Positions 1 to 5,831 of a DNA stretch of 8,576 bases are shown in pieces (positions within the stretch are counted from its first letter, which is position 1; the number at the start of each line of letters is the position of its first letter). A model generated the notes under the pieces. That model was not told the DNA's origin. It did no database searches and saw only the letters and a list, made by a program, of their open reading frames with translations. Where the stretch lies: NCBI GenBank assembly GCA_019242135.1, contig JAFAWC010000692.1:1-8576 (forward strand), read 5' to 3'. Both the position numbers and the translations under genes were made by a program. Source of the stretch: Mycobacteriaceae bacterium. GTDB taxonomy: Bacteria; Actinomycetota; Actinomycetes; Mycobacteriales; Mycobacteriaceae.

Positions 1-452
1 GAGGCGCTGTTAAGCATTGCGGCAAGTGAATCCCCTACCACCAGAACGTGCTCAAGCGATGCCACATCGTCCGCCACCTCGCGGATACGGGACTGCCGCT
101 CGGTGTCGGTGACGACGAGCTTCGCACCAGAGAGCGCCAGCGCGTGCCGGAGGAATTCACCCTTGTTTGCCGCGTTCACGGCTGCCGACACCGCCCCGAT
201 CCGCGCCGCGCCCAGCCAGAAATACACCCACTCCGGGCAGGTGCCGGTGAACAGCGCGACGGTGTCACCACGCGAAATCTCAAGCGCAGCAAGCACGTTC
301 GCCGCCGCACAGGACCGGTCGCGCATCTGCGAGAAGGTCACGGGCGTGCCGGCGATCGACATCATCACCCGATCGGGCAACTGCTCGGCGCGCAGATCGA
401 GCACCGCAGGAACCGCGAAGCGTTCAACGCCGAACGCCGACGGTTCGCGCAT
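1..452 (-). CDS. Acyl-CoA synthetase / AMP-binding ligase, N-terminal part (cut by window edge)
   Basis: This is the first 150 codons of an ATP-dependent acyl-CoA ligase of the AMP-binding (ANL) family, which adenylates a carboxylic acid and transfers it to CoA. The reading frame is open from an ATG at 452 down to base 1. The translation begins MREPSAFGVERFAVPAVLDL and contains the typical early N-domain landmarks: PDRVMMSIAGTPVTFSQM, GDTVALFTGTCPEWVYFWLG, then RIGAVSAAVNAANKGEFLRH, followed by SGAKLVVTD. The P-loop and the later adenylation motifs lie outside the window, so activity cannot be judged. The family is usually 500-550 residues, so about 70% is missing. The start overlaps the stop of the upstream Rieske gene as TGATG, which implies translational coupling in one operon. 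The probable job is CoA activation of an acid made by the neighbouring oxygenases. The substrate is unknown; CaiC-like and FadD-like assignments are both possible. Confidence 0.88.
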   Translation of the reverse strand, partial: MREPSAFGVERFAVPAVLDLRAEQLPDRVMMSIAGTPVTFSQMRDRSCAAANVLAALEISRGDTVALFTGTCPEWVYFWLGAARIGAVSAAVNAANKGEFLRHALALSGAKLVVTDTERQSRIREVADDVASLEHVLVVGDSLAAMLNSA

Positions 453-1564
453 CAGGCGCCGGCCGCCGCCGGATCCGGCGCGCCGTCGGGCGTGTACCCG
501 AAATCCTGTGGCGATGGCTCGGTGCCGGGGTAGAACCGGTGCGCCCACCGGCGAAGCGCGGCGTAGTCCCGGGCCTCCTCGGGAGCCAGGTTGGGCTTTT
601 CGAGGTACTTCATGTTCTCCCAGGTGAAGAAGTCCTGTTTGATGACTTCCTGCTGCAGTTGCAGGAACTTCGCGGCGCGGCCCGTCGGGGCGTCGCCGGC
701 GTCGCCCGGCTCGCGAACAGACGCCTGGGAATAGAAGTAGTCGGTGTAGTCCTCATCCACCGGCGTCTGGCCGGTCACCTGAATGGTCGCGACGAGCTCG
801 GAGGGGAAGCGCACTATTCCCAGGCCCAGCGAATAGTTGTCGTAGATGATCTTCGCGTCGACGGGCCCGTTCGGGGTCAGCCACGTCTTGGCCCGTCCCC
901 CACCGAAATTCGCGTTCACCGTGGCATGCAGGTGATAACCGCTGACCTCGAACGACGCCGTGTTTGCCGGACTGTCGGCCTTGTGCACGTACTGCACGTG
1001 ATACGGATCGGCGGCGTTCTCGATGATCATCTGGGGGTGCACCTTGACCCGGTTGAGCATCCGGCTGTGCGGGTGCAGCGGGTAGTACTCGTCGGTCTCG
1101 AGTTCCGGCAGCACCGGGGGTTGCCAGTACGGCGCCCGGCCGTGGCGCTCATGCCAGACCAAAATGAAGCCGTACCACTGAACACACGGATACGTCCGGA
1201 CGCGAACGTTGTTCTTGCAGCCGATCTTGCTGTAGGGGATCAGCGCGTTCGTCCCGTCACCGTTCCAGTGCCACCCGTGCCATGGACACACGATCTGTTC
1301 GCCGTCGACAGTGCCGCCGACACCCATGTTGGCGCCGAGGTGCTGACAGTAGGCGTCCAGCACATTGATCTGCCCGGATTCGGTGCGGAAGATCACCAGT
1401 TCTTCGCCGAAATAGTGCGCGCGTTTGACTTGGCCGGCCGCCAGATCCGACGCGAAGCCCACCACAAACCAGCCGGTCGGGAAGCGGTACGTCGACAGCT
1501 GGATACCGCTCGGGCCGAATTCGCGTTCCGAGGGATCGATGGTGACGTCGGGGGTGTCCGTCAC
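452..1564 (-). CDS. KshA-like Rieske non-haem iron oxygenase, terminal oxygenase subunit
   Basis: The terminal oxygenase of a Rieske-type monooxygenase hydroxylates a hydrophobic ring substrate using electrons from a separate reductase, which is not in this window. In numbering from the longer possible start (TTG at 1615, 387 aa), the [2Fe-2S] ligands are C90-x-H92 and C110-x2-H113 in CPWHGWHWNGDG. The mononuclear iron motif is N200-x2-D203-x2-H206-x4-H211, and D328 in KQDFFTWENMKYLEKP is the likely third ligand. The W-x-x-GDG stretch after the Rieske cysteine and the ENAADPYHVQYVH motif resemble 3-ketosteroid 9-alpha-hydroxylase (KshA) and its relatives. I prefer the GTG at 1564 (370 aa): GGAG lies 6 nt upstream of it, whereas the TTG at 1615 has no visible ribosome binding site. 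The acyl-CoA synthetase is coupled downstream, and a P450 diverges upstream. Family assignment is firm; the steroid substrate is inferred. Confidence 0.92.
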   Translation of the reverse strand: MTDTPDVTIDPSEREFGPSGIQLSTYRFPTGWFVVGFASDLAAGQVKRAHYFGEELVIFRTESGQINVLDAYCQHLGANMGVGGTVDGEQIVCPWHGWHWNGDGTNALIPYSKIGCKNNVRVRTYPCVQWYGFILVWHERHGRAPYWQPPVLPELETDEYYPLHPHSRMLNRVKVHPQMIIENAADPYHVQYVHKADSPANTASFEVSGYHLHATVNANFGGGRAKTWLTPNGPVDAKIIYDNYSLGLGIVRFPSELVATIQVTGQTPVDEDYTDYFYSQASVREPGDAGDAPTGRAAKFLQLQQEVIKQDFFTWENMKYLEKPNLAPEEARDYAALRRWAHRFYPGTEPSPQDFGYTPDGAPDPAAAGA

Positions 1565-1758
1565 AGCCTTCTCCGTTCCCGCGCCTGATGTCGCCGGCCC
1601 TGCGGCTCCTGCCAACGAAGAGTACGCCGCATGCCCGCACTTCCCGGCGCGTTCGCGACTCCCGCGCGTGGCCTATTTTTACTATTTTAGGCATTATGGG
1701 TCAAGACAGGCCGCCCCCCGCTACGCGGGGACGGCGATCGCGGACCCGAGGATGGCGC
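1565..1758. promoter_or_regulatory. Divergent promoter region between the Rieske and P450 genes
   Basis: This 194-bp gap separates two divergent genes. The only AT-rich island is 1672-1698. It holds two TATTTT copies 10 bp apart (1674-1679 and 1684-1689) and a CATTAT at 1692-1697. On the minus strand the same island offers TAAAAT and CATAAT as -10-like hexamers, so both promoters probably sit here. No convincing -35 element is seen, and no KstR-type operator (AAC-N2-GTT core) was found. Assignment as promoter rests on position and base composition only. Confidence 0.45.
1716..1730 (+). other. GC-rich hairpin in the P450 leader
   Basis: CCCCGC (1716-1721), loop TAC, GCGGGG (1725-1730) form a perfect 6-bp stem. 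It would lie in the untranslated leader of the P450 mRNA, about 17 bases before its ribosome binding site, if transcription starts in the AT-rich island near 1690. There is no U-run after it, so it is not a standard terminator. It may be chance in GC-rich DNA. Confidence 0.35.
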
Positions 1759-3036
1759 ATGACCACGACCGCTTCAGTCGATCTGTCGGACCTTGCGCTG
1801 TGGCGCAAGGGATTTCCCGATGAGTTGTTCGCCGAACTGCGTCGGGAGAAGCCGCTCTTCCACCATGCGCTGACCCCGGGTGTCGCCAAGACCGTGGGAC
1901 GCGACTTCTGGATGACGACGAAACACCGGCACGCCCAGCGCATACATCGCGACACCGATTCGTTCACCGCCGTCGACGGCCCCCTCATTCAGGGCGTTGG
2001 GCCCGTGGGATCGTTTCCGTCCATCATCAACATGGACCCACCCGACCTCACCAAGCGTCGCAGGGTGATCACGCACGCTTTCACCCCGCGCGCCGTCGGC
2101 AAGCTCGAGGAGGGCATCCGCCGGCGCGCTGCCGCCCTGATCGACAGGCTGCTCGCCGCTGGCGGCGGCGACTGGGTCGGCGACGTGGCCGACGTGCTCC
2201 CGATGACGGTGATCGGCGACATCATCGGCATACCCGAGGACGACCGGCCGGAGATCTTCGACACGCTCGACCGCATCCTGAAGGTCAACTCGGAGTCTGC
2301 CGGGCAGGAGCAGCGGCGGTCTCGCGGGCCAAGCGGCGCCGACCTTTTCGGGCGCGTCTTCTCCTACGCGCTCGAGCTCACCGCCGAGAAGCGACGCAAC
2401 CCGGCCGACGATATCTGGAGCACGCTGACCGGCGCCGTCGTCACCGAAGAGAACGGTGAGCAACTGTCGATACCCGCCAACGAGCTCGAGATCTTCTTCT
2501 TCGTGCTGGCCTTCGCGGGCTCGGACACCACGAAGAACGCGCTGGCCGCCGGGCTGCAGGCGTTCGTCGCGAACCCCGCCGCGATCACGCGCTACCGCGA
2601 GGATGACGACGTTCGGCCCGGTGCCGTCGAAGAGGTGTTGCGGTGGGCGACACCGGTGACGTACTGGACCCGCACCGCGAAGGTCGACGTGGAGATGGAC
2701 GGTCACGTGATCCCGAAGGGCGATCGGGTGGTGTCGATGCTGCGCTCGGCCAACCGCGACGAAGAAGTCTTTCCCGACCCGTTCGTGTTCGACATCGGCC
2801 GCACCCCGAACCCGCACGTCGCATTCGGTGGTGGCGGCGCCCACCACTGCCTCGGCGCCATGCTGGCGCGCGCCGAAATCCGCGCGGTGCTAGACGAACT
2901 GCTGCTTCGCGCCGGCGACATCGAGCTCGGCCAGCCGAAGGTCGCCTACCCCAGCCTGGTGACCAACATGTGCATCTTCGACGAGATGGCGATCTCAGTG
3001 ACGCCCGGGCGCAGGGTCGCCGGCAGCGCGGGCTGA
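1759..3036 (+). CDS. Cytochrome P450 (CYP124/125/142-like bacterial class)
   Basis: A soluble bacterial cytochrome P450 of 425 aa, a normal length, that would hydroxylate a hydrophobic substrate with electrons from ferredoxin and ferredoxin reductase, neither encoded here. Landmarks in order: INMDPPDLTKRRRVITHAFT (residues 90-109) before the C-helix; I-helix oxygen-activation motif AGSDTT at 253-258; ExxR E292-V-L-R295; and haem-binding loop FGGGGAHHC at 356-364 with Cys364 as thiolate ligand, followed by LGAMLARAE. The NPHVAFGGGGAHHCLGAMLA stretch resembles CYP125/CYP142-type steroid and CYP124-type lipid hydroxylases. The subfamily and substrate are inferred. The ATG at 1759 is chosen because GAGGA at 1748-1752 sits 6 nt upstream; the frame is open further 5' to 1588, but that part has no P450 features. 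Divergent from the Rieske gene, and its last 42 bp overlap the convergent tetR gene. Confidence 0.95.
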   Translation: MTTTASVDLSDLALWRKGFPDELFAELRREKPLFHHALTPGVAKTVGRDFWMTTKHRHAQRIHRDTDSFTAVDGPLIQGVGPVGSFPSIINMDPPDLTKRRRVITHAFTPRAVGKLEEGIRRRAAALIDRLLAAGGGDWVGDVADVLPMTVIGDIIGIPEDDRPEIFDTLDRILKVNSESAGQEQRRSRGPSGADLFGRVFSYALELTAEKRRNPADDIWSTLTGAVVTEENGEQLSIPANELEIFFFVLAFAGSDTTKNALAAGLQAFVANPAAITRYREDDDVRPGAVEEVLRWATPVTYWTRTAKVDVEMDGHVIPKGDRVVSMLRSANRDEEVFPDPFVFDIGRTPNPHVAFGGGGAHHCLGAMLARAEIRAVLDELLLRAGDIELGQPKVAYPSLVTNMCIFDEMAISVTPGRRVAGSAG

Positions 3037-3663
3037 TACGTCGCTTTTCGCGTGGGTGGCCAGGAACCCCTCCACCGCGGCGCGCGCGCACTCCCGATAG
3101 TCGAACTCGGCCAGGGTGCTCAGCTTGCCCAGCATGATGGGCCCGGTCAGCAGCGCGATCGCCTGAACGCGGTCAACCTCGCCGAGCTCCGCCCTGGCCT
3201 GCGGGCTGTCGAATATCGCGTCGAACGGCGCGGAATATTGCTGGGCCACCCGCTCACGCAGCGTCCGGACCTCGGCACTGTCCGGCAAGGGCGATTGGCC
3301 GCCGCTGGGCAGCGCTTCCATTCCGCCGCCCAAGGCCAACCACGACATGGCCGAGAGGGCGGCGGGCGCCTCAGCCATCGAATCGGCCCACGCCTGCACC
3401 AACGCGGTCAATCGCTCACGCAGTGAGCCCTCCTCCGGAGGCATCGGAGCGGGCGGGATCAACGCCTTGAAAGCCGCCGCCACCAGGTCGTTACCGCTGG
3501 GGAAGTGGCGATACAGTGTGGCGCGCGCTACGTTGGCGGCACGGGTGACAGCGTCGACGGTCACCGCACTCGGACCACCCGAGCGGAGCAGCGAGGTCGC
3601 GGCGTCGACAAGGCGCGCACGCGACAGTGCCGGCCGCGGGTCGGCGCGTCGCCCGCTCGTCAT
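2995..3663 (-). CDS. TetR/AcrR-family transcriptional repressor
   Basis: A 222-aa one-component regulator. The N-terminal helix-turn-helix domain spans about residues 12-58: SRARLVDAATSLLRSGG, then the recognition region VTVDAVTRAANVARATLYRH and FPSGNDLVAAAF. The C-terminal part (about 75-205) is the variable helical ligand and dimer domain, so the ligand is not predictable. The ATG at 3663 is preferred: a perfect AGGGAGGT lies about 7 nt upstream, while the longer TTG start at 3684 would swallow that site. The gene diverges from a DHA2-type MFS exporter across 85 bp with a clear inverted-repeat operator, so it most likely represses that exporter and itself until an effector binds. Its 3' end is antisense to the last 42 bp of the P450 gene. 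The C-terminal tail after residue 205 is Ala/Pro-rich and probably disordered. Confidence 0.93.
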   Translation of the reverse strand: MTSGRRADPRPALSRARLVDAATSLLRSGGPSAVTVDAVTRAANVARATLYRHFPSGNDLVAAAFKALIPPAPMPPEEGSLRERLTALVQAWADSMAEAPAALSAMSWLALGGGMEALPSGGQSPLPDSAEVRTLRERVAQQYSAPFDAIFDSPQARAELGEVDRVQAIALLTGPIMLGKLSTLAEFDYRECARAAVEGFLATHAKSDVSARAAGDPAPGRH

Positions 3664-3692
3664 AACAACACCTCCCTGCGTCAAGACGATTG

Positions 3693-3717
3693 GTCTCTAT
3701 ACGAGACGGGTAGTCTC
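3693..3717. promoter_or_regulatory. Probable TetR operator: GTCTC-N5-GAGAC-N5-GTCTC
   Basis: Three 5-bp half-sites alternate in orientation with exact 10-bp spacing: GTCTC 3693-3697, GAGAC 3703-3707, GTCTC 3713-3717. They make two overlapping perfect 15-bp palindromes, centred at 3700 and 3710. The element lies in the 85-bp gap between the divergent tetR and MFS genes, where TetR-family repressors normally bind. A TATAG -10-like stretch on the minus strand falls inside it, so binding would block tetR transcription and probably the exporter promoter. The pairing with this TetR is inferred from position. Confidence 0.68.
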
Positions 3718-3748
3718 AAATTTTGCCGCCAACTCGACGGGAAACCGC

Positions 3749-5401
3749 ATGACCTTGCTTGACACCCTTCGCCCTGATCAGCGTACCGATTCCGCCGACA
3801 TCGCCGGGCCCGGTCGGCAGCGAACCTGGACCCTGGTGGTGAGCTGCGCCGGCGTCGCTCTGGTCGTCGCCTCCATGGTCGCCCTGAATACGGCACTCGA
3901 CGACATCGCCACAGCCACCTCCGCCTCCCAGGCACAGCTGACGTGGATCGTGGACGGCTACACACTCGTGTTGGCGTGTCTGCTGCTGCCGGCCGGCGCA
4001 ATCGGCGATCGCTACGGGCGACGCGGCGCCCTGCTGGCCGGGCTGGCGATCTTCGCGGTCGCGTCGATCGCCCCTCTGGTGTTCCCCAGCCCGGTCCACA
4101 TCATCGTCGCGCGCGCCGTCGCCGGCGCAGGCGCGGCGCTGATCATGCCGTCGACACTGTCGTTGCTGACGGCGGCGTATCCGGCTGAGGAGCGCACAAA
4201 GGCCGTCGGGATCTGGGCGGCCGTGGCCGGCTCGGGCGCCGTCCTCGGAATGCTGGGCTCGGGTGCGCTGCTTCATTTCTGGTCCTGGCAGTCGATCTTC
4301 TGGGCCCTCGGCGCAGGGGCGGTCGTGCTCTTCGTTCTGGGCTGCACCGTGGCGTCGTCGCGGGTCACCGACGCGCCGCCGGTGGACTGGCCGGGCGCAG
4401 GCTTGATCGGCGCTGCGGTCGCCGTGCTGGTTTTCGGTATCCTCCAGGCACCTCGCCACGGGTGGACGAATCCCCTTGTGTATGGCTCGATTACCGCCGG
4501 CGTGGCGTTAGCGGTGCTGTTCGGCCTCGTCGAGTTGCGTCGGCGACAACCGCTGCTCGATGTCCGGCTGTTCGCCAATCCGGCATTCGCGGCCGGGGCG
4601 GCGACGATCGTCGTATTCTTCGCGGCCAACCTCGGGTTCCTCTACCTGCTCATGCAGTTCCTCCAACTCATCAAGGGCTACTCCCCCATCGGCACCGCAA
4701 TTGCCATCAGTCCGCTGATGATTGGAATCGCTGTGTTGTCGGGTCTGTCATTCTGGTATCTGCCGAAGCTGGGCCTGCGGCTAGTCCTGTTCACCGGACT
4801 GGCGCTGATCTCGGTGGCGTTCTACCTGTTGGGCGGAATCGACGCCGGTTCGACCTACCTCGATCAAATGTGGCGGTGGCTGGTGCTCAGCGTCGGCATC
4901 GGATTGCTCACGGCGCCAGCCACTTCGGCGATCATGACCGCCGTACCCGACAACAAGCAGGGGGTCGCGTCGGCGGTCAACGACGCCGCTCGCGAGATCG
5001 GCGCGGCTCTGGGCATTGCGGTCGCCGGCTCGATCCTGGCCGCCCGCTACACCGACCGGCTGTTACCGCAGCTCGCCGGCTTCCCCGCACCGATGCGCGG
5101 TCCGGCTTCGGACTCACTGGCGCAGGCGTTGCAGATATCAGGCCGAATGGGACCGCAGGGCGATCGGCTTGCCGCGGTGAGCGAGACCGCGTTCGTACAT
5201 GCGATGCACACCTCTGTGCTGGTGATCGCGGCACTGGTCGCCGTCACCGCGGTGCTGATCGGGCTGTGGGCGCCCGGACGCGACGGCAGGCAGCTGCGGG
5301 TGATCCGGCGGCTTAGGTCGCGCGGCGCGCATCGGGATGTCGTAGTTGGGCGTGGGGGTCCCGTGCTCAAGCGTCGGGTAGCCGGGCAGTCAGGCAGGTG
5401 A
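3749..5401 (+). CDS. MFS drug/metabolite exporter, DHA2 (EmrB/QacA) family, 14 TM helices
   Basis: A 550-aa inner-membrane proton-coupled exporter. About 14 hydrophobic helices can be placed, the first at about 27-47 and the last at about 485-507. Motifs seen: LTWIVDGYTLVLACLLLPAG leading into motif A GDRYGRR (86-92); RAVAGAGAALIMPSTLSLL (motif B-like, R122); and motif C-like AAVAGSGAVLGMLGSG (157-172) followed by SWQSIFW. The pattern and length fit DHA2 rather than 12-helix DHA1. The ATG at 3749 is chosen because the N-terminus before TM1 then has normal length. The frame runs open back to 3347, but that part is antisense to tetR. The upstream GACGGGA is only a weak ribosome binding site. 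After TM14 comes a basic tail of about 40 residues (RRLRSRGAHRD, LKRRVAGQSGR), presumably cytoplasmic. Regulation by the divergent TetR is likely; the exported compound is unknown. Confidence 0.94.
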   Translation: MTLLDTLRPDQRTDSADIAGPGRQRTWTLVVSCAGVALVVASMVALNTALDDIATATSASQAQLTWIVDGYTLVLACLLLPAGAIGDRYGRRGALLAGLAIFAVASIAPLVFPSPVHIIVARAVAGAGAALIMPSTLSLLTAAYPAEERTKAVGIWAAVAGSGAVLGMLGSGALLHFWSWQSIFWALGAGAVVLFVLGCTVASSRVTDAPPVDWPGAGLIGAAVAVLVFGILQAPRHGWTNPLVYGSITAGVALAVLFGLVELRRRQPLLDVRLFANPAFAAGAATIVVFFAANLGFLYLLMQFLQLIKGYSPIGTAIAISPLMIGIAVLSGLSFWYLPKLGLRLVLFTGLALISVAFYLLGGIDAGSTYLDQMWRWLVLSVGIGLLTAPATSAIMTAVPDNKQGVASAVNDAAREIGAALGIAVAGSILAARYTDRLLPQLAGFPAPMRGPASDSLAQALQISGRMGPQGDRLAAVSETAFVHAMHTSVLVIAALVAVTAVLIGLWAPGRDGRQLRVIRRLRSRGAHRDVVVGRGGPVLKRRVAGQSGR

Positions 5402-5555
5402 CCCGGTCACGCAGTAGAGCAATGGTCTGACGTGCACTGCCGAGTTGACGATCCCGGTCGGCCAGCCTGACTTCGGCGGCTTGGCGGCGCCGTTCAGACT
5501 CGCGCAATGCGCGGAACAGTTCGTCAATCTGCGCACCCGGCGTGAGGGCCATCAT
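5367..5555 (-). CDS. Small coiled-coil protein, function unknown
   Basis: A 62-aa highly charged protein that I cannot assign to a named family. It begins MMALTPGAQIDELFRALRES, then is rich in Arg, Glu, Asp, Gln and Ala. Hydrophobic residues fall on a near-perfect heptad ladder: I10, L17, (R24), L31, L38, I45, V52, L59, with a second row L13, A27, A41, L48, L55. That predicts a long helix forming a dimeric or oligomeric coiled coil. There is no signal peptide or membrane segment. The ribosome binding site is strong: GAGGTG (minus strand, 5568-5563) with a 7-nt spacer to the ATG at 5555. It is read in the same direction as the CoA-transferase gene, downstream of it, and its 3' end overlaps the convergent MFS gene by 35 bp. 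The good ribosome binding site and heptads make it a likely real gene despite its size. Confidence 0.62.
   Translation of the reverse strand: MMALTPGAQIDELFRALRESERRRQAAEVRLADRDRQLGSARQTIALLRDRVTCLTARLPDA
5398..5410. repeat. 13-bp perfect palindrome over the MFS stop codon
   Basis: GTGACC-C-GGTCAC is a perfect inverted repeat that contains the MFS stop codon (5399-5401) and lies inside the convergent coiled-coil gene. No T-tract follows on either side, so it is not a standard intrinsic terminator. It could be a binding site or simply coincidence from two overlapping coding frames. Confidence 0.4.
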
Positions 5556-5561
5556 GATTCA

Positions 5562-5831
5562 TCACCTCGGTTCTGCGTCGGAGAGGGCGGTGCTCGTCGA
5601 TTGTTTGGTCGATTGGGTCGATTGGGTCGATTGGGTCGATTGGGGGTCGATTGGGGTCGATTGGGGAAGTGTGCGGCGCGGGCCTTGGTGAATTCTTGAC
5701 GCTTCGTGGGGATCGTGCGCGCCGTCGTGGGAATCTGTACGCGCTTCGCGGGATTCGTGCGCGCCGTCGCGGGGATTCGCGCGCCGTCGCGGGATTCGCG
5801 CGCCGTCGCGGGGATTCGTGCGCGCCCTCAC
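5562..5831 (-). CDS. Possible 89-codon repeat-encoded ORF between the CoA-transferase and coiled-coil genes
   Basis: An uncertain ORF. It starts with GTG at 5831 in a GTGA overlap with the CoA-transferase stop, and ends with TGA at 5564-5562, whose bases form part of the next gene's ribosome binding site. AAAGGA is upstream but only about 2 nt from the GTG, which is short. The product would be hydrophilic and low-complexity. The first part carries repeated RDGA and HDGAH motifs (NPRDGAR, NPRDGAH, SHDGAH), and the second part reads (QST)n. It is built entirely of two DNA minisatellites, and no fold or family is recognisable. The tight spacing on both sides argues for a gene; the unit lengths of 9-12 and 19-22 bp, not all multiples of three, argue that the frame is open by chance. 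Confidence 0.28.
   Translation of the reverse strand: MRARTNPRDGARIPRRRANPRDGAHESREARTDSHDGAHDPHEASRIHQGPRRTLPQSTPIDPQSTQSTQSTQSTKQSTSTALSDAEPR
5597..5666. repeat. Short tandem array, TCGATTGGG unit (7 copies)
   Basis: Seven head-to-tail copies of TCGATTGG followed by a variable G-run: one 12-bp degenerate copy (TCGATTGTTTGG), three of 9 bp, one of 11 bp and two of 10 bp. The unit core is invariant apart from the first copy; the length differences are in the G-tract. This looks like a slippage-prone minisatellite. On the minus strand it reads CAATCGACC and would encode Q-S-T repeats if translated. Confidence 0.9.
5704..5826. repeat. Degenerate ~20-bp tandem array with GTCGCGGGGATTC core
   Basis: About six imperfect units of 19-22 bp of the type GCGCGCCGTCGCGGGGATTC. 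The exact 13-mer GTCGCGGGGATTC occurs at 5766-5778 and 5805-5817, with a one-G-shorter copy between them. Copies toward 5704 are more diverged (GTCGTGGGAATCTG, TTCGCGGGATTCGTG). The array sits immediately after the CoA-transferase stop codon. The core is nearly identical to that of the 15-bp repeat inside that gene. There is no dyad or T-tract suggesting a terminator. Confidence 0.82.

Noticed and set aside
539..1588. Long plus-strand ORF of 349 codons opposite the Rieske gene
   Set aside because: It is a shadow frame caused by GC-rich codon bias; it has no recognisable family, while the minus strand holds clear iron-ligand motifs.
1588..1758. 57-codon N-terminal extension of the P450
   Set aside because: It has no conserved features, crosses the AT-rich promoter-like island, and the ATG at 1759 has a well-placed GAGGA.
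1774..2847. Long minus-strand ORF of 357 codons opposite the P450
   Set aside because: It is an antisense shadow; the plus strand has the haem loop, ExxR and I-helix motifs of a P450.
5398..5410. Intrinsic terminator for the MFS gene
   Set aside because: The palindrome has only a 1-base centre and no T-tract on either strand; Rho-dependent or no termination here is as likely.
5597..5826. CRISPR array
   Set aside because: The repeats are directly abutting and 9-22 bp long, with no unique spacers of 30-40 bp and no cas gene nearby.
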